Source: an uncultured Bacilli bacterium (GTDB taxonomy: Bacteria; Bacillota_I; Bacilli_A; RF39; UBA660). From it: DNA of 5,325 bases. The notes under the pieces were generated by a model. That model did not search any database. It had not been told where the DNA came from and saw only the letters and a program-made list of their open reading frames with translations. Position numbers and translations under genes: made by a program. The stretch is from the NCBI GenBank assembly GCA_944358275.1, contig CALVQZ010000009.1:1-5325 (forward strand), written 5' to 3'. Below are positions 1 through 5,325 of this stretch, in pieces (within the stretch, counting starts at the first letter, position 1; the number at the start of each line of letters is the position of its first letter).

Positions 1-161
1 CGGCGTGCGGCCTTCAATATATCTAAAGTCTGAAGTCCTTATAGAAAGTGGGTTAGGAACAAGTAGTGACCCTTACATTCTAAATGCAGGTACTGATAAT
101 TAGTATTTGGTAAAAACGCGTCCAAACAGGGTAGGGACAAGAGTGGACGCGGGGTGCTTTT
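1..161 (+). ncRNA. 3' part of a structured non-coding RNA, family not identified (5' end outside window)
   Basis: No open reading frame covers this stretch, and it is clearly richer in G and C than its surroundings, as expected for structured RNA in an AT-rich genome. Three consecutive hairpins can be drawn: 50-55 with 67-72 (6 bp, loop GGAACAAGTAG), 80-87 with 103-110 (8 bp) and 117-124 with 144-151 (8 bp, core CGCGTCC/GGACGCG, 19-nt loop). The first two contain U-G or G-U pairs (54-68, 81-109, 86-104) that would become A-C mismatches on the other strand, so the RNA is read on the + strand. A weaker 5-bp pairing, 12-16 with 31-35, lies upstream. The GGGGTGC segment after the third hairpin (151-157) may be the 3' half of a closing stem whose 5' half is outside the window; that is inference. 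I do not recognise tmRNA, RNase P, SRP, 6S or rRNA signatures. A member of a large structured clostridial RNA class (raiA, OLE, ROOL or similar) is possible but I cannot confirm one. Confidence 0.6.
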
Positions 162-241
162 CAAAAATATGTTTTTGAATAAATATGAAAATGTAAAATA
201 GAAAGTTATAAATATGAGTAAAAAAGGTGCATATAGTATTA

Positions 242-272
242 GAAGTGCTAATAATTTATTAGTGCTTTTTTT
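242..272 (+). terminator. Intrinsic terminator downstream of the structured RNA
   Basis: Bases 244-254 pair with 256-266. Allowing a realistic 5-nt loop this gives a stem of about 9 bp, followed by a run of seven T (266-272). Two wobble pairs (U246-G264 and G247-U263) would be mismatches on the minus strand, so the hairpin is built for + strand transcription. It probably ends the transcript carrying the upstream RNA and insulates the MarR promoter, whose -35 box starts about 34 bases later. Confidence 0.75.
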
Positions 273-305
273 ATTTGCTTTAATTCATAAATGTAATTTT
301 TTGTA

Positions 306-334
306 TTGACACATATATAATAAAGTGATATATT
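306..334 (+). promoter_or_regulatory. Sigma-A type promoter of the marR-ABC operon, with possible operator
   Basis: A perfect -35 box TTGACA (306-311) is followed after 17 bases by TATATT (329-334), one mismatch from TATAAT. TG at 326-327 adds an extended -10 element. The expected transcription start is near 341, giving a leader of about 25 bases. A loose dyad, ACATATATAAT (311-321) against ATATATTATGT (328-338) with 7 of 11 positions symmetric, overlaps the spacer and -10. GGCAACTAAC follows at 341-350. MarR proteins commonly bind dyads placed like this to repress their own operon, but the AT-rich symmetry is weak and the operator is inference. The promoter itself is well supported. Confidence 0.8.
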
Positions 335-365
335 ATGTAAGGCAACTAACAAAATAGGTGATGTT

Positions 366-821
366 ATGGAAAATATATTGGAAAGTATAAAAGAATTGGA
401 TGTTCATATTTTAAGACTAATTATTAGTATGGATGGAGGTAGTGATGGATTAAGAACTATTCCAACTACACAGGTTAGAATTATTTCTTATATTTTTAAT
501 AATGAAGGGGATGTGTATCAAAAGGATTTGGAGAAATCTCTTAATTTAAGAAGAGCTACTTTATCTGGTATTTTGAATACTATGGAGAAAAATGGTCTTC
601 TTGTTAGAGTACCTAGTGATGATGATGCTCGTTCTAAGAAGATTGTATTGATGGATAATACTAAGAGTATTTTTATTAAAATGAGGAAAAAAATGATTGC
701 TGCTACGAATATAATAACTAGGGGTATTAGTGATGATGAGTTAAAATTATTTTTAAATGTTATTGATAAAATGAAAGAAAATATTGGAAAGGAATGTGAT
801 TATAATGTTGAAATTGATTAG
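366..821 (+). CDS. MarR-family winged-helix transcriptional regulator
   Basis: This 151-residue protein has the normal MarR length. It is expected to act as a cytoplasmic dimer that binds a palindromic operator and lets go on binding a small ligand. The winged helix-turn-helix covers about residues 33-96: a first HTH helix near QKDLEKSLNL (52-61), a recognition helix near RRATLSGILNTMEKNG (62-77), and the wing DDDARSKKIVL (85-95), whose D-x-R arrangement and following hydrophobic strand are the family hallmark. The usual LTxxG after the wing is replaced by MDNTK. Flanking helices (5-22 and about 100-145) would form the dimerisation region. The ATG at 366 is preceded by AGGTGAT (356-362) at good spacing; the ATG at 361 is out of frame. 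It is the first gene of an operon with two ABC exporter subunits, overlapping the next by 17 bases, so it most likely represses this operon. The ligand and subfamily are unknown. Confidence 0.9.
   Translation: MENILESIKELDVHILRLIISMDGGSDGLRTIPTTQVRIISYIFNNEGDVYQKDLEKSLNLRRATLSGILNTMEKNGLLVRVPSDDDARSKKIVLMDNTKSIFIKMRKKMIAATNIITRGISDDELKLFLNVIDKMKENIGKECDYNVEID
786..800 (+). promoter_or_regulatory. Ribosome binding site deciding the start of the first ABC gene
   Basis: AAGGAATGTGAT (789-800) matches the full anti-SD complement AAGGAGGTGAT closely and ends 4 bases before the ATG at 805. The reading frame stays open upstream to a TTG at 784, but that codon lies within or ahead of the SD itself and has no SD of its own. 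The start is therefore placed at 805. The site sits inside the end of the MarR gene, suggesting translational coupling. Confidence 0.75.
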
Positions 822-2574
822 GAACTTTGATAAAAGAGAGTGGTTATATGTATTTATTGTTCTTATATTTATTGTTCTTCAAGTATGGCTAGATTTAAAA
901 ATGCCTGATTATATGTCAAAAATAACTGTACTTGTACAAACTGAAGGTAGCAGTATGTCTGATATTTTAATAAATGGTGGATATATGATGCTTTGTGCAT
1001 TTGGCAGTTTAGTATTTTCAATAATTGTTGGTTATATAGTTGCTAATTTGTCTGCTCGCTTTTCTAAAAAGATTAGGAAGAAATTATTTAATAAAGTTGA
1101 AGAATTATCTTTAAGTGAAATAAAGATGTTTTCTACTAGTAGTTTGATTACTAGAACTACTAATGATATTACTCAGATTGAAATGTTTATTGGTATGGGA
1201 CTTCAATTATTGATAAAGGCTCCTATTACTGCTGTATGGGCTGTAACTAAGATTTTAAATAAGAATTTTGAATGGAGTGTAATTACTGCTGTTGCTGTTG
1301 TTGTATTACTTGCTGTAATTGGGTGTTTAATTGCTATTGTTTTACCTAAGTTTAAGATTGTACAAAAGTTAATAGATAAATTAAATGGTGTAACAAGAGA
1401 GAATTTAAATGGTATTAGAGTAGTAAGAGCATTTAATGCGGAAGAATATCAAGAGAATAAGTTTGAAGGCGTTAATGAAAAACTTACAAATCAACAATTG
1501 TTTAATCAAAAGGCTTTTGCTGTTATGTCTCCTGTAATGTATCTTGTTATGAATACACTTACACTTGCTATTTATTTTGTGGGAGCACATTTAATTAAAG
1601 AAGCAATGTTAGTTGAAAAATTACAATTGTTTGGTGATATGATAGTATTTTCAAGTTATGCTATACAAGTAATTATGTCATTTTTGATGCTTGCTATGAT
1701 ATTTATGATATTACCAAGAGCACAAGTTTCTGCATCTCGTATAAATGAGGTTTTAGATACTGAAGTTTCAATTAAAAATGGTACTTTAAAGGAAAATAAA
1801 ACTGATGAAGTTGGTACTGTTGAATTTAGAAATGTTTCTTTTAAATATCCTGATGCTGAAAATTATATTTTGAAAGATATTTCGTTTAAAGCAAATAAAG
1901 GTGATACAGTTGCGTTTATTGGATCTACTGGAAGTGGTAAGTCTACTTTAATAAACTTAGTACCTAGATTTTATGATGTTACTGATGGTGAGGTTTTGGT
2001 TGATGGTGTTAATGTAAAAGAGTATGATTTAGAATTTTTATATAATAAACTAGGTTATATTCCACAAAAGGCAGTTATGTTTAATGGAACTGTATCTTAT
2101 AATGTAAGCTATGGTGATAATGGTAAAAATAAGGATTTAAAACTAATAAAGAATGCAGTTAAAATAGCACAAGCTTCTGAATTTGTTGAAAAGATGGATG
2201 ATAAGTATGATTCACATATAGCACAAGGTGGTACTAATATATCTGGTGGTCAAAAACAAAGGTTAGCAATTGCAAGAGCTATTGCTAGAGAACCTGAAAT
2301 ATATATTTTTGATGATTCTTTTTCAGCATTAGATTATAAGACTGATTATAATCTTAGAAAGGAATTAAAAAAATATACTAAAGATGCGACTTGTTTAATA
2401 GTAGCACAAAGAATAGGTACTATTATGCATGCAGATAAAATATTGGTTTTAGATAATGGTAAGTGTGTTGGTATGGGTACACATGAAGAATTATTAAAAA
2501 ATTGTTCTGTTTATAAGCAAATTGCATTATCCCAATTATCAAAGGAGGAGTTAAATAATGGCAAGAGTAGGTAG
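805..2574 (+). CDS. ABC exporter half-transporter, degenerate-site subunit (LmrC/BmrC/TM287-like)
   Basis: The 589-residue protein (numbered from the ATG at 805) has one type I exporter membrane domain fused to an ATPase domain. Six membrane helices fall near 12-29, 58-80, 132-151, 156-180, 240-263 and 276-303. The second intracellular loop shows the familiar IRVVRAFNAEEY (204-215). In the ATPase: A-loop Tyr348, Walker A GSTGSGKS (373-380), Q-loop Gln421, X-loop-like QGGTN before the signature ISGGQ (479-483), Walker B IYIFD (499-503), D-loop SALD (507-510). Two key residues deviate: the catalytic Glu after Walker B is Asp504, and the switch His is Gln535 (VAQR). In heterodimeric exporters such as TM287/288, LmrCD and BmrCD this pattern marks the subunit that builds the non-hydrolysing ATP site. 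Its intact signature should complete the active site of the partner encoded next. It overlaps the MarR gene and the next ABC gene by 17 bases each. The substrate is unknown; multidrug export is the usual guess for this arrangement. Confidence 0.93.
   Translation: MLKLIRNFDKREWLYVFIVLIFIVLQVWLDLKMPDYMSKITVLVQTEGSSMSDILINGGYMMLCAFGSLVFSIIVGYIVANLSARFSKKIRKKLFNKVEELSLSEIKMFSTSSLITRTTNDITQIEMFIGMGLQLLIKAPITAVWAVTKILNKNFEWSVITAVAVVVLLAVIGCLIAIVLPKFKIVQKLIDKLNGVTRENLNGIRVVRAFNAEEYQENKFEGVNEKLTNQQLFNQKAFAVMSPVMYLVMNTLTLAIYFVGAHLIKEAMLVEKLQLFGDMIVFSSYAIQVIMSFLMLAMIFMILPRAQVSASRINEVLDTEVSIKNGTLKENKTDEVGTVEFRNVSFKYPDAENYILKDISFKANKGDTVAFIGSTGSGKSTLINLVPRFYDVTDGEVLVDGVNVKEYDLEFLYNKLGYIPQKAVMFNGTVSYNVSYGDNGKNKDLKLIKNAVKIAQASEFVEKMDDKYDSHIAQGGTNISGGQKQRLAIARAIAREPEIYIFDDSFSALDYKTDYNLRKELKKYTKDATCLIVAQRIGTIMHADKILVLDNGKCVGMGTHEELLKNCSVYKQIALSQLSKEELNNGKSR
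2541..2550 (+). promoter_or_regulatory. Strong ribosome binding site of the second ABC gene
   Basis: AAAGGAGGAG contains a perfect AGGAGG (2543-2548) ending 9 bases before the ATG at 2558. It lies inside the last codons of the preceding ABC gene, where it also encodes the Lys-Glu-Glu near that protein's C-terminus, so the tail sequence there is probably shaped by the RBS. Confidence 0.85.
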
Positions 2575-4846
2575 AGGTCCTAATGAAAATGTAGGAGAGA
2601 AAGCAAAAGATTTTAAATCAGCTGTAAAAAGATTGTTTCATGAACTTGGTAATTTTAGAAAATTTATTTATGTAGCATTATTTTTAGCTATATTAAGTTC
2701 TATATTATCTATCTGTACTCCTAATATATTATCTAACTTAACCGATGTAATAAGTGAGGGTTTAGTTGTTAATAAAGATAATATGGAAACTCTTACTAAA
2801 AAAATAAAGAATAATATTTCAAATGAAAAAGTTAGTTCTATAATGGATATTAAATTAAGTCATAATTCTATGAGTGAATTATTAAAAGCTCCGTTAAGTG
2901 ATGAAGATAGAAATATTGTTAATAAAATGTTATCTTCTACTAGTGAAGATGAGATTATGAAACTTATTTGTGAGTTATCTTATCCAGGATTTAGTTTAAT
3001 AGCTAGTGAATCTAAAATAGATGATATAGTGATTAGTGTTGAAGATAAATATACTTTATTAAGCTCGATGAGTGATAATAAAGTAATTATTTCTGATTCA
3101 GTTGCTTATGTTTTATTTGAAGATGTTGTTATTGATGGAGTTACAATTACTCCTAAAGAACAAGCTATATTTATAAATAAGATGAGTACTTTAGAAGATA
3201 CAAGTGAAATGTATTCTGCTATTGATTCTATGCCTAACAATATAAGAAAAGTTGTAAGCCCTAAGATGGATATGGATAAAATAAAAAATATAGCGTTGCT
3301 TTTAATTATTTTATATGTATTAAGTGCAATATTCAATTATATTCAATCTATACTTATGACAAATGTTTCAAATAAGTTTGCTAAAAAACTAAGAACTTTT
3401 ATATCTAAAAAGATAAATAAGTTACCTCTTAAATATTTTGATAATACTTCAACAGGAGATATATTATCAAGAGTTACAAATGATGTAGATACTATTGCTC
3501 AATCTATGAATAATTCACTTGCAACTTTAGTAAGTGCGACAACATTATTTGTAGGTACTACAATTATGATGTTTGTAACTAATTATATTTTAGCACTTAC
3601 TGCTATTATTTCTAGTTTATTTGGTTTTTGGTTTATGTCTAAAATTTTATCAAAATCACAAAAGTATTTTGTTGCTAAACAAGAGGAATTAAGTAATTTA
3701 AATGGGCATATTGAAGAGATTTATTCAGGATTAAATGTAGTTAAAGCATATAATGGTAAGAGGGATGCTGATATTAAGTTTGATGTGCTTAATGATAAAT
3801 TGGATGATGCGAATAGAAAGAGTCAATTTTTATCTGGACTTATGCATCCAATGATGAATTTTATAGGCAATTTTGGGTATGTGGCAGTTTGTATTGTAGG
3901 AGCATTACTTACTATGAATAATTATATTAGTTTTAGTGTTATAGTAGCATTTATTGTGTATGTTAGATTATTCGTATCTCCTTTATCACAAATTGCACAA
4001 TCTATGACTAATTTACAAACTACTGCTGCTGCTAGTGAAAGAGTATTTGAGTTTTTAGATGAAGAGGAATTATCTAGCGAAGAAGCTATAAAGAAGTATT
4101 TAGATAAGTCAAAAGTAAAAGGAAAAATTGAATTTGATAATGTAACATTTAAGTATGATGGTAATGATAATCAAACTATTAAAAATTTTAGTGCAGTTGC
4201 AAAACCTGGTGAGAAGATAGCAATAGTTGGTCCTACTGGTGCGGGGAAAACTACCATGGTAAACTTACTTATGAAGTTTTATGAAATTGACTCTGGTGAT
4301 ATAAGGATAGATGGCATTTCTACAAAAAATTTGACTAGAGAGAATATTCACGATTTATTTATAATGGTTTTACAGGATACATGGGTTTTTGAAGGTACTA
4401 TAAAAGAAAATATTAAGTATAATCAAGAGAATGTAAGTGATGAAGAAGTTACAAAGATATGTAAGATAGTTGGGTTAGATCATTTTATTAAGACTTTACC
4501 TAATGGTTACGATTCTTTAATTACAGGAAGTGATTCAATATCAGCAGGTCAAAAACAACTTTTAACGATAGCAAGAGGTATGCTAAAGGAATCTCCATTC
4601 TTAATTTTAGATGAGGCTACATCTAATGTTGATACTAGAACTGAAGAGTTAGTACAAAAAGCAATGGATAAGCTTGCTGAAAATAAAACATCGTTTATTA
4701 TTGCACATAGATTATCTACAATAAAGAATGCTGATTTAATTTTAGTAATGAAAGATGGTAATATTATTGAACAAGGTAATCACAAAGAATTGATGAAGTT
4801 AAATAAATTTTATGCTAACTTATATAATTCACAATTTAAGTTATAG
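2558..4846 (+). CDS. ABC exporter half-transporter, catalytic subunit with large extracytoplasmic insertion (LmrD/BmrD/TM288-like)
   Basis: At 762 residues this is well above the 580-670 usual for type I exporter halves. Helix 1 lies near 37-58 and helix 2 near 242-264; between them sit about 180 mostly polar, Ser/Asp/Glu-rich residues expected outside the membrane. Helices 3-6 fall near 318-340, 341-361, 432-453 and 457-478. Family landmarks are LPLKYFDNTSTGDILSRVTN (289-308) after helix 2 and GLNVVKAYNG (391-400). The ATPase shows A-loop Tyr533, Walker A GPTGAGKT (558-565), Q-loop Gln606, signature ISAGQ (661-665, second Gly changed to Ala), Walker B FLILDE with catalytic Glu686, D-loop SNVD (689-692) and switch His717. 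Its Walker motifs are complete while its signature is altered, the reverse of the preceding subunit, so the pair should form one active and one degenerate ATP site. BmrD is known to carry a smaller extracellular domain in the same place. The gene ends in TAG, 4 bases before a terminator stem. Substrate unknown. Confidence 0.93.
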   Translation: MARVGRGPNENVGEKAKDFKSAVKRLFHELGNFRKFIYVALFLAILSSILSICTPNILSNLTDVISEGLVVNKDNMETLTKKIKNNISNEKVSSIMDIKLSHNSMSELLKAPLSDEDRNIVNKMLSSTSEDEIMKLICELSYPGFSLIASESKIDDIVISVEDKYTLLSSMSDNKVIISDSVAYVLFEDVVIDGVTITPKEQAIFINKMSTLEDTSEMYSAIDSMPNNIRKVVSPKMDMDKIKNIALLLIILYVLSAIFNYIQSILMTNVSNKFAKKLRTFISKKINKLPLKYFDNTSTGDILSRVTNDVDTIAQSMNNSLATLVSATTLFVGTTIMMFVTNYILALTAIISSLFGFWFMSKILSKSQKYFVAKQEELSNLNGHIEEIYSGLNVVKAYNGKRDADIKFDVLNDKLDDANRKSQFLSGLMHPMMNFIGNFGYVAVCIVGALLTMNNYISFSVIVAFIVYVRLFVSPLSQIAQSMTNLQTTAAASERVFEFLDEEELSSEEAIKKYLDKSKVKGKIEFDNVTFKYDGNDNQTIKNFSAVAKPGEKIAIVGPTGAGKTTMVNLLMKFYEIDSGDIRIDGISTKNLTRENIHDLFIMVLQDTWVFEGTIKENIKYNQENVSDEEVTKICKIVGLDHFIKTLPNGYDSLITGSDSISAGQKQLLTIARGMLKESPFLILDEATSNVDTRTEELVQKAMDKLAENKTSFIIAHRLSTIKNADLILVMKDGNIIEQGNHKELMKLNKFYANLYNSQFKL
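2744..3280 (+). other. Region encoding the extracytoplasmic insertion of the second ABC subunit
   Basis: It covers about residues 63-241 between membrane helices 1 and 2. Two segments look like diverged copies: residues 113-140 and 197-225. Both have a hydrophobic-S/T start, an acidic/polar stretch, then NKM (122-124 and 207-209), a Glu exactly 8 residues after that Met (132 and 217), Ile 5 residues later (137 and 222) and a hydrophobic residue at the end (Leu140 and Met225). The segment ends in SPKMDMDKIKNI leading into helix 2. It has a single cysteine (138), so no internal disulfide is possible. I do not recognise a named domain; a lid or substrate-handling domain over the exporter's outer face is inference. 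Confidence 0.55.
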
Positions 4847-4850
4847 ATAA

Positions 4851-4882
4851 AAGACTACTGATTAAAATATCGGTAGTTTTTT
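4851..4882 (+). terminator. Intrinsic terminator of the marR-ABC operon
   Basis: ACTACTGAT (4854-4862) pairs with ATCGGTAGT (4869-4877) through nine base pairs including one U-G, around a 6-nt loop. The stem can be extended by G-U and A-U pairs, and a run of six T follows (4877-4882). It begins 4 bases after the TAG of the second ABC gene. Confidence 0.9.
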
Positions 4883-4897
4883 GTAAATTCTACAGAG

Positions 4898-4974
4898 AAA
4901 AAGAGTAAAAATAATTAAATAATAAAAAATAGATAAAAATAGGTAAAAACAGATAAAAATTGAAGTTATCTATT
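4898..4974. repeat. Phased A-tracts with three tandem 10-bp repeats and an inverted repeat
   Basis: AGATAAAAAT, AGGTAAAAAC and AGATAAAAAT follow one another without gaps (4931-4960). Upstream A-runs begin at about 4898, 4907 and 4924, so runs of five to six A recur roughly every 7-11 bp, and exactly every 10 bp within the repeats. A-tracts in phase with the helix turn are known to bend DNA. In addition AATAGATAA (4928-4936) is perfectly complementary to TTATCTATT (4966-4974). The stretch has no ORF or evident promoter. Confidence 0.65.
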
Positions 4975-5020
4975 ATTTTCTTCCCAATTATTTATATTTT
5001 AAAGCACGACATGTAAATTT

Positions 5021-5058
5021 AACTTACTGACTGTAAAAAGTTTGTAAGTTTTTGTTTT
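5021..5058 (+). terminator. Possible second, weaker terminator hairpin
   Basis: AACTTAC (5021-5027) and GTAAGTT (5044-5050) pair perfectly over seven bases around a 16-nt loop, and are followed by TTTTT, G, TTTT (5049-5058). The stem is AT-rich and the loop long, so it is a weak candidate; it could back up the operon terminator. Confidence 0.4.
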
Positions 5059-5074
5059 GTCTAAATGCATATTA

Positions 5075-5116
5075 AAAAAGAGGAAAAATTATTAAAAATA
5101 ATTTAATCCTCTTTTT
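5075..5116. terminator. Bidirectional intrinsic terminator between converging genes
   Basis: AAAAAGAGGA (5075-5084) pairs with TCCTCTTTTT (5107-5116) through ten perfect base pairs. An inner stem of eight pairs (5086-5093 with 5097-5104) closes on a 3-nt loop, with one unpaired base on the left and two on the right. T-runs flank the GAGGA/TCCTC core on both strands. It lies 18 bases downstream of the minus-strand stop codon and about 230 bases after the operon, so it can serve both, primarily the minus-strand gene. Confidence 0.8.
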
Positions 5117-5134
5117 GTATTTTTATTAATTATA

Positions 5135-5325
5135 TTATATAGTATTATTTTTTTTAATTTGTTTATTTTTACTTTTTATAAGAATTCTATAGTTATTACC
5201 TAAATTAATATTTCTTGTTGCATAATTATAAAAGTCTTTAATCATTTGTAATTTTAGCAATTTATTTTCACAATTTGTGGTAATTAGATTTAAATACATA
5301 TTAATAAATTCTTGCTCTGGATTTT
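5135..5325 (-). CDS. C-terminal end of an unrecognised protein (5' end outside window)
   Basis: Reading the minus strand from 5323 gives 62 codons without a stop, ending in TAA at 5137-5135; the other two minus frames close within about a dozen codons. The peptide begins NPEQEFINMYLNLI and ends KSKNKQIKKNNTI, with a helical, aromatic and Asn-rich middle (FYNYATRNINLGNNYRIL) and a basic tail. The only internal Met (residue 9) has no ribosome binding site before it, so the true start is probably beyond the window edge. The stop is followed at 18 bases by a strong terminator in the same orientation, which supports a real gene end. I do not recognise the family. A basic tail is compatible with nucleic acid binding but that is only a guess. 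Confidence 0.6.
   Translation of the reverse strand, partial: NPEQEFINMYLNLITTNCENKLLKLQMIKDFYNYATRNINLGNNYRILIKSKNKQIKKNNTI

Noticed and set aside
214..309. Small + strand ORF of 31 codons starting MSKKGAYSIRS, with a short hydrophobic segment
   Set aside because: It has only a weak ribosome binding site, runs straight through the terminator hairpin at 242-272 and ends inside the -35 box of the next promoter, so it is most likely chance.
784..804. Upstream TTG start for the first ABC subunit, adding seven residues
   Set aside because: The TTG lies at or before the Shine-Dalgarno sequence that serves the ATG at 805 and has no ribosome binding site of its own.
1405..1590. Minus-strand open frame of 61 codons
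   Set aside because: It lies entirely antisense to the conserved coding sequence of the first ABC subunit and shows no recognisable motif.
3106..3336. Minus-strand open frame of 76 codons with hydrophobic character
   Set aside because: It is antisense to the second ABC gene; its Ile/Leu richness follows from reversing AT-rich codons.
4898..4974. Iteron-type replication origin
   Set aside because: The repeats are short and A-rich, no replication initiator gene or DnaA boxes are visible beside them, and the setting looks like an ordinary convergent intergenic region.
1..5325. CRISPR array, insertion sequence or alternative genetic code
   Set aside because: No repeat-spacer pattern, transposase or terminal inverted repeats were seen, and every Trp in the transporter genes is TGG with no in-frame TGA.

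Overview
The window is AT-rich, uses AGA for most Arg codons, and has strong Shine-Dalgarno sites (AGGAGG, AGGTGAT) and U-tailed hairpin terminators. This points to a low-GC Bacillota (Firmicutes) genome, clostridial or a related gut lineage. All six Trp codons in the two transporter genes are TGG and no TGA is read through, so the standard bacterial code fits. The species cannot be named from this sequence.

Layout. (1) Bases 1 to about 161 have no ORF and are visibly GC-richer than the rest. They fold into a chain of hairpins whose G-U pairs work only on the + strand, so I read this as the 3' part of a structured non-coding RNA that begins upstream of the window. A + strand intrinsic terminator follows at 242-272. 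(2) A strong extended -10 promoter (306-334) drives a three-gene operon: a MarR-family repressor (366-821) and two type I ABC exporter half-transporters (805-2574 and 2558-4846). Each junction overlaps by exactly 17 bases, and a terminator at 4851-4882 ends the operon. (3) Bases 4883-5134 are non-coding. They hold 10-bp-phased A-tract repeats, a weaker hairpin, and a long hairpin that can terminate transcription from both sides. (4) The C-terminal end of an unrecognised gene lies on the minus strand (5135-5325) and converges on the operon.

How the genes fit together. The two ABC proteins form a heterodimeric exporter of the LmrCD/BmrCD/TM287-288 type. The first subunit has a degenerate ATP site (Asp in place of the catalytic Glu, Gln in place of the switch His) and a good signature motif. 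The second has the complete Walker B Glu and switch His but a modified signature (ISAGQ). The second subunit also carries an extracytoplasmic insertion of about 180 residues between its first two membrane helices, larger than in the well-studied members. The MarR protein is probably a ligand-responsive autorepressor of the operon. The exported substrate is unknown; drugs, peptides or lipids are all possible.

The least explained parts are the upstream RNA, which repeats a near-identical motif in two successive hairpin loops, and the large insertion in the second ABC subunit, which seems to contain a diverged internal repeat.
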